Assembly: GCA_963737075.1 (NCBI GenBank)
Contig: CAVTRI010000001.1
Location: 1 to 64,000, forward strand
Direction of reading: 5' to 3'
DNA from: CAVTRI01 sp963737075
GTDB lineage: Bacteria > Actinomycetota > Acidimicrobiia > Acidimicrobiales > Palsa-688
DNA length: 64,000 bases
Shown: in pieces, positions 27,392 through 36,612 of the stretch
How positions within the stretch are numbered: the stretch's first letter is position 1
Layout: every line of letters starts with the position of its first letter
Notes under the pieces: generated by a model
Databases searched by the model: none
The model's input: the letters and a program-made list of their open reading frames with translations, nothing else
What the model was told of the DNA's origin: nothing
Translations under genes and position numbers: made by a program

Positions 27392-28180
27392 TCAGTTCGT
27401 TCGGGCCCGCATGGCGGTGGCCTCGGCGCGGAGTCGGGCACGAAGCTGATCGTCGACCGATGGGTGCGCGGCAGCGGCGTCGAGCACGTTCGCCGCCGCA
27501 CCGAATCGTCCGAGAAGACCCAGCCGTCCGGCGAGCTGGACCCGGTCCCCAAGAGGAAGACCGGGGATGTCGAGCCTGAGATCGGTGACCCAGGCCAGCG
27601 ACGGATAGTCGGCCCGACGCTCGAAACTGCGATCGAGGTTGGCCAACATTCGGGCGAGGACCGCCCGGGGCGGCGTGGGTGCCAGCATGTCCGACGTCAG
27701 CTCGACCGGCCGGCCAACCACTGCCTGCAGCAGGCGCTCGCAGCTGGAGCGATCGAGGCGGCGGCCGCCATCGAACGCGTCGATGAGCAGCTGCGGTTCA
27801 GTGGTGTCTCGAACGAGGAAATGTCCGGGCATCCCGACCCCTTCGAGGCGCAGGCCGCGGCGGCGGCCGACCTCTATGAGCACCAGCGACAGCGAGATGG
27901 GGATGCCCCGGCGCCGATCGAGGACCTGGTCGATGTATGAGTTGCGCGGATCGTCGTACTCCTCGCGGTCGCCCAGCAGCCCGAGCTCTTCGAACAGCAC
28001 ATGGCAGAGCTCCTCGGTCTCGCTCTGACTGAGGGATGCGGCGATGGCGTCCAAACGCCCCAGCTGCTCGGCGATGTCGAGGCCCGGGTTCGCGTGGGCG
28101 GCGATGACGAGTGCCGCCTCGTCGAGCGGGAGATCCTCATCGGGCAGCTGTATCAAGTCCGCCCAGCGGGCGTCGCTCAT
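27392..28180 (-). CDS. SirB1-like transglutaminase-family protein
   Basis: This protein of 262 residues resembles the SirB1 N-terminal domain: NSYIDQVLDRRRGIPISLSLVLIEVGRRRGLRLEGVGMPGHFLV is highly characteristic. The usual transglutaminase Cys is replaced by a Ser/Leu stretch here (ISLSLV), the His of GHFLV is present, and DAFDGGRRL supplies the acidic residue, so catalysis is doubtful, as in many SirB1 proteins. I chose ATG 28180 (MSDARWADL). A C-terminal TPR-like tail follows. Function in the cell is unknown. Confidence 0.8.
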   Translation of the reverse strand: MSDARWADLIQLPDEDLPLDEAALVIAAHANPGLDIAEQLGRLDAIAASLSQSETEELCHVLFEELGLLGDREEYDDPRNSYIDQVLDRRRGIPISLSLVLIEVGRRRGLRLEGVGMPGHFLVRDTTEPQLLIDAFDGGRRLDRSSCERLLQAVVGRPVELTSDMLAPTPPRAVLARMLANLDRSFERRADYPSLAWVTDLRLDIPGLPLGDRVQLAGRLGLLGRFGAAANVLDAAAAHPSVDDQLRARLRAEATAMRARTN

Positions 28181-28330
28181 TGGTGCCCCATCCCAAGGAT
28201 GCTGCACCAACCTGTGCTGGTTGGTTCGCTCCCAAGGTCGCTCACAATGCTCCCCAGACCTCGGCCCTCATAGGCTCACGCTATCTGTGCCAGGGTGGCA
28301 CGCCGCGGAATTGCACAGGAGGAGTGACGC

Positions 28331-29098
28331 ATGTGGAACTCGTTCAGCACCGATGCCGACCTCGGGATCACCGCCGAGATCCGCACGTATCCTGCCGGCG
28401 GCGGTGACCAGATCCACGCCTACGTGGTCCAGCCCAAAGGACCGGGCCCGTTTCCCGGTGTGGTTGTCGTCCACCACCTGCCAGGCTGGGACGAGTTCTA
28501 CCAGGAGTTTTGCGAACGGCTGGGACGGCACGGATACATGGTGGCCTGCCCCGATCTCTACTGCCGGGCCGGGCATGGCACTCCTGATGACGTGGCGGCC
28601 ACGGTCCGCGCCCAAGGCGGCGTCCATGACGACAGCGTCGTCGCCGACTGCGGGGCCGCCCTGGAATGGCTGCGAGCCCAGCCACCTTGCTCGGGCCGAG
28701 TGGGGATCATCGGCTCCTGCTCAGGCGGGCGCCACGCGGTGCTCGTCGCCTCCCGAATCGATGGTTTGGCGGCGGTCGTGGATCTGTGGGGAGGCGGCGT
28801 GGTGATGGCACCCGACCAGACCACGCCGGCCCGGCCCGTGGCGCCGATCGACTACACCGAGCAGCTCTCGGTACCACTGCTCGGGCTGTTCGGCAACGAC
28901 GACCAGTCACCCACGCCCGAGCAGGTCAACACCCACGAAGCCGAACTGAGCAAGCACGGCAAGGAGTTCGAGTTCCACCGTTACGACGGCGCCGGGCATG
29001 GATTTTTTTACTATCACACCGCCCTCTACCGGCCCCAGCAGGCGATGGACGGTTGGCAAAAGGTGTTCGATTTCTTTGCCCACAGGCTGCGACCATAA
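28331..29098 (+). CDS. Dienelactone hydrolase family protein
   Basis: This 255-residue alpha/beta hydrolase has the nucleophile elbow IGSCSGGRHAV, with Cys as in dienelactone hydrolases, an acid residue in LFGNDDQSPTPEQ, and the catalytic His in YDGAGHGFFYY. The HHLPGWDEFYQEF and CPDLYCRAG segments are also family-typical. ATG 28331 follows AGGAGGAG by 6 bp. Dienelactone hydrolases open lactone rings in chloroaromatic breakdown, but this broad family also acts on other esters. It is monocistronic and divergent from the SirB1-like gene. Confidence 0.88.
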   Translation: MWNSFSTDADLGITAEIRTYPAGGGDQIHAYVVQPKGPGPFPGVVVVHHLPGWDEFYQEFCERLGRHGYMVACPDLYCRAGHGTPDDVAATVRAQGGVHDDSVVADCGAALEWLRAQPPCSGRVGIIGSCSGGRHAVLVASRIDGLAAVVDLWGGGVVMAPDQTTPARPVAPIDYTEQLSVPLLGLFGNDDQSPTPEQVNTHEAELSKHGKEFEFHRYDGAGHGFFYYHTALYRPQQAMDGWQKVFDFFAHRLRP

Positions 29099-29125
29099 CG
29101 GCGAGGCTTCGTCAGATGAACGCGC

Positions 29126-29641
29126 TCAGGACTCGCCCGGATGCGTCCGGTTGCTCGACAATGCCGGTGGTTGAGCGAGGGTCTGAAGGACCACGCAGTA
29201 ACGCTCGGTCGTGCGCACCAGCTCGTCCAGGTCCTCCGGCGTGGCGTCCGACTGCAGGTCGAACTCCAGCCGGATGGCGCGAAAACCGACCGGGGCGTCA
29301 CGCGCCACCCCGAGCGTGCCGCGGAAATCCAGGTCGCCTTCCGCTCTGACCGCTCCTTCGACCCCGATCCCTCGCGCGGTGGCGACGGCCCGCAGGGTCA
29401 CGCCCGCACACGCGACCAGTGCCTGCAGAAGCATGTCACCCGAGCAGGCCAGCGTGCCGTCGCCGCCGGTGGCGGGGTGCAAGCCCGCGGCCACCAGCGC
29501 TCGCCCGGTCTCAACCGAACAGGCCACGTCTGCCTGGTCGAGCGACCCCTCAGCGCGAAGGGTCACGAGCGCCGATGTCGGATCGCCTTTGTAGCGTTCC
29601 TTCAGAGGTGCTTGCGCTCGTCGAAGCTCATTGGTATCCAT
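29126..29641 (-). CDS. OsmC-family peroxide/organic hydroperoxide protein
   Basis: This 171-residue protein has the OsmC fold: ATGGDGTLACSGDMLLQALVACAGVTLRAVA holds the conserved Cys pair region (C-S-G...ACAG), followed by RAIRLEFDLQSDATPEDLDELVRTTERYC with the second helix Cys. The start is taken as ATG 29641 with GAGG upstream. The first Cys motif is slightly shifted from classical Ohr, so it may belong to a divergent OsmC branch. It follows the acyl-CoA dehydrogenase gene by 51 bp and may share its transcript. Confidence 0.78.
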   Translation of the reverse strand: MDTNELRRAQAPLKERYKGDPTSALVTLRAEGSLDQADVACSVETGRALVAAGLHPATGGDGTLACSGDMLLQALVACAGVTLRAVATARGIGVEGAVRAEGDLDFRGTLGVARDAPVGFRAIRLEFDLQSDATPEDLDELVRTTERYCVVLQTLAQPPALSSNRTHPGES

Positions 29642-29692
29642 CGCCTCACTTTGCGGTAACGACCACGAGCGGCGCAAGGCGCCGGTGCCGTT

Positions 29693-30853
29693 TCACCAGC
29701 GTGGCTCTTCACCCAGGATGCCGAGAGCGGACTTGCCGACGATCTCGTGGACGACGGCGCTGTTGGCCGGGTGAAAGCCGCCGCAGCGGACATCCCGGTA
29801 CAAGCGTTCCAGCTCATTGGACTTGAACATGCCGGCGCCTCCGGAGACGTCCATCGCCAGATCGACGACGCGCTTGGCGCCCTCGACGGCCTTGTACTTG
29901 GCGGACACCAGCTTGGCCGGCCATGCCATCCCGTAGTCGGCGCCACACGACCAGTCCAATGCGATGCGCTCGACATGGGCGGTGATGTTCTCCAATTCGA
30001 TCGCCATCTCGGCAATCGTGTACTGAATCATCGGGTTGTAAGCCATGGCCCGTCCCCCGAGCGCGATCGAGGTCTTCTTCTTTGATCCGGCCACAGCCAG
30101 GTCCAGCGCCCGCTCCGCCAGGCCGAGGTACATGCTGGCGAAGGTGGGCTCCGCCCAGGCGAAGATGCCGAGGACAAAGGCATCCGCGCCCGCCAGACCA
30201 GCCGGGACCACCCGGGCGATGTACTGATCCGGAATGACAGCGCCTTCGATCACCGTGTCGTCGCTGCGGGTTGCCCGCATGCCCAGGGTGTCCCAGGTCT
30301 CGACGACGTGATAACCCTCGGTGTTGCGCGGCAAGAAGCCATGAACGACCTTCGGGTTGGCGGGGTCGCTGGCGTCCAGGGCGTGAAGGCCGAGTCGGGT
30401 CCAGACCGGGGTGAGCGAGCCGAAGATCTTGTGGGCGTGAATCTTGTAGCCGCCCTCCACTCGTTCGGCCCGGGCAGTCGAAAGAAGGAGCGGAAAGTCG
30501 TTGCCGGACTCGCCGTGACCGGCCGCGAAGACCTCTCCAGCCACTGCCTCTTCGAGAACCCAGCTGAGGCTCTTGTCCCCCTGACGCCACAGGTCGGCAG
30601 CCAGCCCAGTCCAGTAGACATGCATGTTGAGCGCGAGGGCGGAGGCCGGCGCGCGTCGGGCCAGGCGGCGCTCTTCCTTGCACACCTCGGCCAACGTCAT
30701 GCCCATACCGCCCAGCTCGACCGGAACGGCCATCAGAAGATAACCGGCGGCCCGGAGCTCCTCGAAGTCCTCGGTGAAGAAGCGATTCTCGCGGTCGTAT
30801 CCTGCCGCCCGGGAGCCGCAGTGCTCCAGGATTTCCTCGGTCAACACGGTCAT
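29693..30853 (-). CDS. Acyl-CoA dehydrogenase-like flavoprotein
   Basis: This 386-residue protein has the acyl-CoA dehydrogenase layout: an N-terminal helical domain (RAAGYLLMAVPVELGGMGMTL), a central beta domain (HKIFGSLTPVWTRLGLHALD and VETWDTLGMRATRSDDTVIEGAVIP), and a C-terminal helical domain ending DVSGGAGMFKSNELERLYRDVRCGGFHPANS. The usual catalytic Glu region is not clear, so it may act as a flavin-dependent oxidase or monooxygenase of the DszC/HsaA side of the family. Direct repeats lie upstream (30887-30943), between it and the LAL regulator gene. Confidence 0.85.
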   Translation of the reverse strand: MTVLTEEILEHCGSRAAGYDRENRFFTEDFEELRAAGYLLMAVPVELGGMGMTLAEVCKEERRLARRAPASALALNMHVYWTGLAADLWRQGDKSLSWVLEEAVAGEVFAAGHGESGNDFPLLLSTARAERVEGGYKIHAHKIFGSLTPVWTRLGLHALDASDPANPKVVHGFLPRNTEGYHVVETWDTLGMRATRSDDTVIEGAVIPDQYIARVVPAGLAGADAFVLGIFAWAEPTFASMYLGLAERALDLAVAGSKKKTSIALGGRAMAYNPMIQYTIAEMAIELENITAHVERIALDWSCGADYGMAWPAKLVSAKYKAVEGAKRVVDLAMDVSGGAGMFKSNELERLYRDVRCGGFHPANSAVVHEIVGKSALGILGEEPRW

Positions 30854-30886
30854 GATCTGCCCTCCAGGTTCGGTGTCATGTTCACC

Positions 30887-30943
30887 GTACGGAAGCGCAG
30901 GATCGCCAGCATCCGGACCGGTACGGATTCGCAGTACGGAACG
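30887..30943. promoter_or_regulatory. Repeated GTACGGA elements upstream of the acyl-CoA dehydrogenase gene
   Basis: GTACGGAAGCGCAG (30887-30900) and GTACGGATTCGCAG (30921-30934) match at 12 of 14 positions, and a third partial copy GTACGGAACG (30934-30943) follows directly. The first overlaps the palindrome CCGTACGG. They lie in the gap between the LAL regulator stop and the dehydrogenase start, so they are candidate operator sites for that regulator. Confidence 0.5.
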
Positions 30944-30951
30944 TGCCCGGG

Positions 30952-33921
30952 TCAGATGTCCAGTTCGGCGGCATGCCGAACCAGCTCAAGTTTGGAGCTC
31001 ACCCCGAGCTTGGCGTACGCGTTGGCCAGATGGGTTTCGACGGTGCGCTCGCCGATGAACAGCCGCTCAGCGATCTGCCGCGCCTGATAGCCCTCGACGG
31101 CCAATCTGATCACCTGCCGCTCCCGCTCAGTGAGGGCGTCCGGGCCAGCCAGCACCGCCCTCCTGCGCCGCCCGCGCGCGCCCAGTCCGGCCAAGACACT
31201 CAGAACCCGTTGACGGCGGACGGTCGCTTGACAGGCTCCAAATCGAGACGCCGCACGCTCGAGGACCTCCGCCGCTCGTGCCCGATCGAATGGAGCAAGC
31301 GACACTCCCAGCAACGCCAGGGCCCGGCCTTCGAACAACCGCCAGCCGGCAGCTTCGAACTGCCCCACCGCATCACCGAGAGCAGCCGCGGCCATCTCGT
31401 AGTCCCTCGCCGCGCTGGCGGCGGCACCGGCGACGAACGAGCGGAGTGCCTCGTGGGGAGAGCCAGCAGGGGGCCAAGGATCGGCGCTGAGGAGCGCGTG
31501 GGCCCTGCGGGCGAGCGCCGGGTCCGGCGCGTACGCGGCCGATTCGGCCATATCGGCGACCATCCACCGTGCCCAGGACCAGTACTGATTGGCGACGGTG
31601 TCTTCGGTGATAGCGGCCAAAGACGTCAGCCCCGCCAGCTGGTTTCCGGACAACGCGACCATCGCCGACCGGGACCAGTCGGCCAGACGGCTCAGGATCC
31701 AGCACGCTCTGCCCCTGAATGCGGCGTCGAGGGTGGTCTGCAATTCGGCCGCCTCGTCGTGGCGACCCATTTCAGCCAGGGACACCACTGCGATTCCGAC
31801 CCCAAGCGCGCGCCGGGTGCTCACACCGCCGTCCCAGGCCATCTGATCCCGCACGGCCGCCACTGCTGCCGGCAGGTCACCGGCCTGCCATGCCATGTTC
31901 GCCGTGAAGTCGAGGATGAGCGTGTCCCGGTATGCCCTGTTGACCTCGCGGGCCAGCTCCAGATCACGCCCTTGCGGTTTCTCACCGAGCAGATGCTGCA
32001 CCGACGCTTTCATCCCCAGGAGGTACGACCGGCGATAGACCTTGTCGGACGCCGTCGCAACCGCGATGCCGTCCTCGATGACCGACAGCGACTCTTCCAA
32101 CCGTCCGGCTGGGTAAAGCGCCCAAGCCAGTGAGCAGAGGGCCTGTAAGCGAAGGAACTGGTCGTCTGACTGCTCAGCGACCGCAAGCACGTCTCGGGCC
32201 AAACGCTCGTGCGTCGACCCTTCGTCGGCCATCCCGAAGTGGTAGCCGAGTTCATTGGTGGAGAGCAGCGCTCCTCGCCGATCGCCTGCTTCGAGGAACA
32301 ATCGCCGGGCGTCGTCGATGAAGGCTCGGCCGGCCTCGAGATCGCACATGCCCCACGCCAGGAGGCTGCCCAAGCTGAACTTGACGGCCGCCCGGTGGTC
32401 GTCGTCGCCAACCCGCTCGAGGACCTGGTCGGCTCGGCGCATCGCCTGGACCCCCACGTCGGCAGCGGCATCGGCCCGATGGTCCACGACCCATTCGGGA
32501 GTAAGTGGCATGACGTCGACCACCCGACGCCAGCGGACGTCACCGGCTGGGAGCATGTCCAGGAGAGCCTCGAGGAGACGGAGGGCCTCTCGGTGGTGCT
32601 CGCCGGCCTCCGCCTGCCTTAGCGCTTCGCAGAGGGTGACGATGGCCTCCTCGTCGCCAGCATCGGCCGCCTTCATGACATGGCTGGCGGCTGCGCCGTA
32701 GCTGCCACTTTCCACCAAGACGCGGGCGGCGTGACGGTGCAGGGCCCGACGACGGGCACCTCCGATCTGGGCGTAGATCGCCTCCTGAATCAGGGGATGG
32801 GCGATCTCGTAGAGCAACTCCCGACCTTCCTCGATCTCGGCCACCAGTCGGACCCTCGCTAGACGTTCGAGGATGCGGCCCAGGTCCTCCAGTGAACGAC
32901 CGCTGAGCCGAAGCAGATCGCCGAGCTCAGCTCGGTAACCGATGACCGCGAGCAGGTCCAACGTTGAACGATCTGCGCTGTCGAGCCTGGGCAGCCGGGC
33001 CTGGACCCTGTCCGCCAGGTCCTCGGGCAGCGATTGCAGCGCCGGGTGCGACAGGTCACCCCCTTCCTCCAGAAGCGCCCGCACCAAACCGGTCACGAAC
33101 AGAGGACTTCCCTGAGCCCGCTCCACCAGCCAGTCGACGAGCTCGTCCGGAACCGGCCTCCGCACGAGCTCGGCAGCCAGTGCTCTCACCTCCGCTGCTG
33201 ACAGCGGCTGGAGCGGCACCCGGCTCAGCAGCCCTTCCTGCTCGAGCGCCCGCACCACTTCAGCGGCCACCGGATGGTCCCGAAGCTCCGCCGGGCGCGC
33301 CGCCAGGAGGATCAGCAGGCTCGAGTCGGTCAGGTTACGGCTCAGATAGTTGAGAGCCTCCCAGGACGAACCGTCTGCCAGGTGCACGTCGTCGAAGGTG
33401 ACAACGACCGTCGATCGAGCGCTCAGCCGCTGCAGCAGACCGGCTAACGCAGCCAGGAGCCGGATACGCGGCCGTTCGGCTCCTGGCTGCACCCGGGCTG
33501 CGCCACCAACCGACGGCAACAAAGCCGCCAGGTCGTCTACATCACCACCACACAGCTTCAACACATCCGTCTCCGGAAACGTGCGCAGCCGTCGCTCCAG
33601 CGCTTCCACCCACAGCCCTAGCGAGGCGGTGGCACCCAGCGGATAGGCCCGCGCTGACAGGGCGTCCACGCCCTCGCGGTGACGGCCGACGAACTCCGAC
33701 GCCAGCCGCGTCTTGCCCACGCCGGGGTCCCCGACAAGGAGCACGACACGGAGACGACCAGCGATGGCGTCGTGCAATGCGGCCTCGAGCCGCTCGAGCT
33801 CCGCCTCACGGCCGATCAACGCCACGCTGGTCGTTGCACTGTTCACGGCTCGCGGCAGACGCGGTTCGGACGACGCGTCCGCGCGCGCAGAGGCCGAGCC
33901 CGCTCGTCCCATGGCTGTCAT
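30952..33921 (-). CDS. LAL-type transcriptional regulator (AAA ATPase plus LuxR HTH)
   Basis: This 989-residue large ATP-binding regulator has Walker A VGDPGVGKTRLAS near residues 63-75, Walker B-like STVVVTFDDVHLADGSSWEAL, a long TPR-like middle section, and a C-terminal LuxR helix-turn-helix (ALTERERQVIRLAVEGYQARQIAERLFIGERTVETHLANAYAKLG). LAL proteins switch on catabolic or biosynthetic genes in response to an inducer. It lies directly upstream of the acyl-CoA dehydrogenase and downstream of the fused CoA-transferase, all on the minus strand, which points to control of this cluster. Confidence 0.93.
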   Translation of the reverse strand: MTAMGRAGSASARADASSEPRLPRAVNSATTSVALIGREAELERLEAALHDAIAGRLRVVLLVGDPGVGKTRLASEFVGRHREGVDALSARAYPLGATASLGLWVEALERRLRTFPETDVLKLCGGDVDDLAALLPSVGGAARVQPGAERPRIRLLAALAGLLQRLSARSTVVVTFDDVHLADGSSWEALNYLSRNLTDSSLLILLAARPAELRDHPVAAEVVRALEQEGLLSRVPLQPLSAAEVRALAAELVRRPVPDELVDWLVERAQGSPLFVTGLVRALLEEGGDLSHPALQSLPEDLADRVQARLPRLDSADRSTLDLLAVIGYRAELGDLLRLSGRSLEDLGRILERLARVRLVAEIEEGRELLYEIAHPLIQEAIYAQIGGARRRALHRHAARVLVESGSYGAAASHVMKAADAGDEEAIVTLCEALRQAEAGEHHREALRLLEALLDMLPAGDVRWRRVVDVMPLTPEWVVDHRADAAADVGVQAMRRADQVLERVGDDDHRAAVKFSLGSLLAWGMCDLEAGRAFIDDARRLFLEAGDRRGALLSTNELGYHFGMADEGSTHERLARDVLAVAEQSDDQFLRLQALCSLAWALYPAGRLEESLSVIEDGIAVATASDKVYRRSYLLGMKASVQHLLGEKPQGRDLELAREVNRAYRDTLILDFTANMAWQAGDLPAAVAAVRDQMAWDGGVSTRRALGVGIAVVSLAEMGRHDEAAELQTTLDAAFRGRACWILSRLADWSRSAMVALSGNQLAGLTSLAAITEDTVANQYWSWARWMVADMAESAAYAPDPALARRAHALLSADPWPPAGSPHEALRSFVAGAAASAARDYEMAAAALGDAVGQFEAAGWRLFEGRALALLGVSLAPFDRARAAEVLERAASRFGACQATVRRQRVLSVLAGLGARGRRRRAVLAGPDALTERERQVIRLAVEGYQARQIAERLFIGERTVETHLANAYAKLGVSSKLELVRHAAELDI

Positions 33922-33993
33922 GATGCTCCACGCGTGGCACGACCACCGGCGTTTGTGCCCATCCGTCCAGTGCTCTCCTGCCTGCCCACGTCT

Positions 33994-36165
33994 CTACTGA
34001 AACGCCGGGAGGTTGATTCCGAAGTCCTGCAGCACCTCTCGTGTGTCGGCGCCGATCCCCGTTGACCGCCGAGGCGGGCTCTGAGCGCCGGCCCACGAAA
34101 CGAAGGCGCCGACCACTCGGAACCGCCCGAACTCGAGGATGCCGAACGTCGCCGCGACGGCGTTGGCGGCGAGACACGGATCGTTGAGGGCACCTTTGCG
34201 TTGAAGCACCTGAGCCGCGGGAACCCCGGCGCAGGTCAGCCGGTCCACCCACGCAATGGTCGACTCGCCCGCGATCGTCGCTTCGATATCCGCGTCCGTC
34301 CCGACGACGGCGTGGAACTGCTCCCGCTGCGCCGCCGTGGTTGCGGCGACGGCCAGCCATCCATCGTTCGTGCGGTAGTAGCGTCGCTCGGGCGCGGGTC
34401 CGGCGAACTCGGGGCCTCCCGCGGGGGGTTTGGGACGGGAGGCGTAGGTCGACATCTCGGCGGACTGTACGTAGACCGCTCCTGCGGCCAGCGACGTCCG
34501 GACGTGCCGGCCCCGGCCGTCAACGCCCTGGGCGTAGAGAGCCGACAGGACGCCAAGCGCGGCGAGGGAGCCGGTGGCCACGTCGACCACCGGAGCTATC
34601 GACGGCGAGGGGCGGACGTGGCCGCCCTGCGCCACGGCGAGCCCGGTCACCGACTGCAGCACGGGGTCGAATCCAGGCAGGGCCGACCACGGGTTATCCG
34701 TGCCGAATGCTGACAGTGAGCAGCGCACAAGGCCCGGGTTACCCTGGGCCAGCGTGGCCTCGTCGAGGCCCAGGTGTTCGAGGCCGCCTTCCCGGAAGTT
34801 GTCGACCAGCACGTCGCTCGCAGAGATCAGCCGCAACAGGACGGCCCGCTGCGGAGCGTCCCGGAGGTTCAAGGCCACCGCCCGCTTGTGCTGATTGGCG
34901 ACCGCGTAGGAGAGGCTGTGGATGCGGTAAGGGTCGCCTTCCGGCGGTTCGACCTTGACGACGTCGGCGCCCGAGGCGGAAAGGAGGGTCGCCGAGAACG
35001 GGGCGGCCAGGTAGGAGGACGTGTCGATCACGCGCAGGCCTGCGAGGGGGAGCCCGGAATTGGTGTCCTGGGGTTCCCGGCGCTTGGGCGGGGTGGCGAC
35101 GGCGGCGGTGGAGCTGAAAGATATGGGGAAAGCGGGGAGCCGGACGTCGCCCACGTCGGGATGCCGGAAATGGGTCCACCCGGTGACCGCCGACGCCATG
35201 TCGCTGGCCATCCACTCATCACGGGACCGCACCCGGGCCGCGGGCACGTCGGCCTTCTGCAGCAGCTCCAACCACTGCTCGGCGGGGGCGGTGGCGAAGG
35301 TCCGCTCCAGCTCGGTGTTGACCGCATCGATGACCCCCGGCAGCGCCAGGTTGGCGAACTCCCCGCCCACGTCGTCCCGGGCCATGACATCCATGCGCCC
35401 GATGGCGTCGAGGGCCCGGAAGAAGATGCCGGGTGACAATGCCGCCAGATGGAACCAGACGCCGTCGCCGGCCTGGTACAGGCGGAAGTATGGCCCGCCC
35501 CGCGCGCTGCGTCCGAACGAGACGAACCTCTCCACGTCGATGCCCTGGATCATCAACGTGGCCAGGGCTGCGCCCGTGGCATGGAGGCCCGTTACCGTGA
35601 CCGCCCGCCCGCGGCCATCCCGCTGGTGGCCCACCAGCCCGGCGGCGACGGCGGCCGCGCCCATGGCGCCGTGGAGGTACCCGAAGGTGGGCACGACAGG
35701 GGCAATGGGCCGGTCGAGGTCCGAGGGGTAGTGGTCGGCGTAGCCGCTGACCGCCGCGAGCAGGAGCGGGTCGTAGTGAAGATGGCTCCAACGACCGACG
35801 GATCCAAACGCCGGGAGCCAGGCGTGGACGCCTTCGGGGTTGCGAGAACCGAAGGTCACGGGGTCGAGTCCGTGGCGTTCGAGCCGCCCGGGCGGCAGAT
35901 CCGACAGCAGCACGTCAGCCGTGTCCGCCAGCCGCCGCAGCGCGCCCGTCTCATCAGCGTCGGCGGGCAGGATTTCCAAGCGATGCTTCAGGCGGTCGGC
36001 CCACACCCGCAGCGGGTCGTCTTCGGACGGCGGGGTACCCACCTGCACCACGTCCGCGCCCAACCCGGCCAGCAGAGCACCGGCGGATAATCCGCCGATG
36101 CCGGTGCAAAGCTCCACCACCGTCAACCCCGACAACGGGCTTTCCGCTCCGGTCATGGCAGGCAT
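33994..36165 (-). CDS. Fused double CaiB/BaiF family (type III) CoA-transferase
   Basis: This 724-residue protein contains two complete type III CoA-transferase domains in tandem: residues 1-350 (LSGLTVVELCTGIGGLSAGALLAGLGADVVQVG) and 360-724 (LAGLRVIDTSSYLAAPFSATLLSASGADVVKVEPPEGDPYR). Each has the family start GL-V-E/D and the ADVVKVE-type strand, and each keeps a mid-domain GxxxxG-stretch with Asp (DPLLLAAVSGYADHYPSD; PGFDPVLQSVTGLA). Most members are single-domain and form interlocked dimers, so this fusion may be an intramolecular pair. ATG 36165 is chosen; upstream in-frame sequence lacks similarity and runs antisense into the SnoaL gene. Confidence 0.9.
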   Translation of the reverse strand: MPAMTGAESPLSGLTVVELCTGIGGLSAGALLAGLGADVVQVGTPPSEDDPLRVWADRLKHRLEILPADADETGALRRLADTADVLLSDLPPGRLERHGLDPVTFGSRNPEGVHAWLPAFGSVGRWSHLHYDPLLLAAVSGYADHYPSDLDRPIAPVVPTFGYLHGAMGAAAVAAGLVGHQRDGRGRAVTVTGLHATGAALATLMIQGIDVERFVSFGRSARGGPYFRLYQAGDGVWFHLAALSPGIFFRALDAIGRMDVMARDDVGGEFANLALPGVIDAVNTELERTFATAPAEQWLELLQKADVPAARVRSRDEWMASDMASAVTGWTHFRHPDVGDVRLPAFPISFSSTAAVATPPKRREPQDTNSGLPLAGLRVIDTSSYLAAPFSATLLSASGADVVKVEPPEGDPYRIHSLSYAVANQHKRAVALNLRDAPQRAVLLRLISASDVLVDNFREGGLEHLGLDEATLAQGNPGLVRCSLSAFGTDNPWSALPGFDPVLQSVTGLAVAQGGHVRPSPSIAPVVDVATGSLAALGVLSALYAQGVDGRGRHVRTSLAAGAVYVQSAEMSTYASRPKPPAGGPEFAGPAPERRYYRTNDGWLAVAATTAAQREQFHAVVGTDADIEATIAGESTIAWVDRLTCAGVPAAQVLQRKGALNDPCLAANAVAATFGILEFGRFRVVGAFVSWAGAQSPPRRSTGIGADTREVLQDFGINLPAFQ

Positions 36166-36180
36166 GCTTTCATAACTCGG

Positions 36181-36612
36181 GTGACGAACGACACTCGCAG
36201 CGACCGATCCGGGATCACTGACCTGTTGGGGCGGATCGCCCATCTGGCCGACGACGGCGAGCTGGCCGACTACATCGAGCTGTTTACCGAGGACGCGGTG
36301 TGGGCTATGCCGGCGAACCCGGCGGTGGGCGCGTCGGGCGACCGCCGCGTCGGGCGGGAGGACATACTGGCGGGCGCTCGCGCTCGACGGGAGTCCGGCC
36401 TGCAAGGCCCGGGCACGGCCACCCGCCATGTCATCACCACAGTGGAGGTCGTTTCCTGCAGTGATGATGAAGCTCGCACGGTGGCCTATTGGCTGTTCGT
36501 GCGCAACACGACCGCTACGCCCCAGATCGCGAGCATGGGGCGCTACGACGACGTCCTCCGCTACACCGCCGAGGGATGGCGGCTCGCGGAGCGGCAGATC
36601 ACCGTGGGCTGA
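36181..36612 (+). CDS. SnoaL/NTF2-like protein
   Basis: This 143-residue protein has the NTF2-like cone fold pattern: DLLGRIAHLADDGELADYIELFTEDAVWAMP at the N-terminus, GREDILAGARARRESGLQG, then ATRHVITTVEVVSCSDDEARTVAYWLFV and a terminal strand YTAEGWRLAERQI. Such proteins act as isomerases, dehydratases or dioxygenase beta subunits in steroid and aromatic metabolism. It starts at GTG 36181, only 15 bp from the divergent CoA-transferase start, and ends one base before the converging SDR. The cluster context suggests a ring-substrate pathway. Confidence 0.82.
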   Translation: MTNDTRSDRSGITDLLGRIAHLADDGELADYIELFTEDAVWAMPANPAVGASGDRRVGREDILAGARARRESGLQGPGTATRHVITTVEVVSCSDDEARTVAYWLFVRNTTATPQIASMGRYDDVLRYTAEGWRLAERQITVG

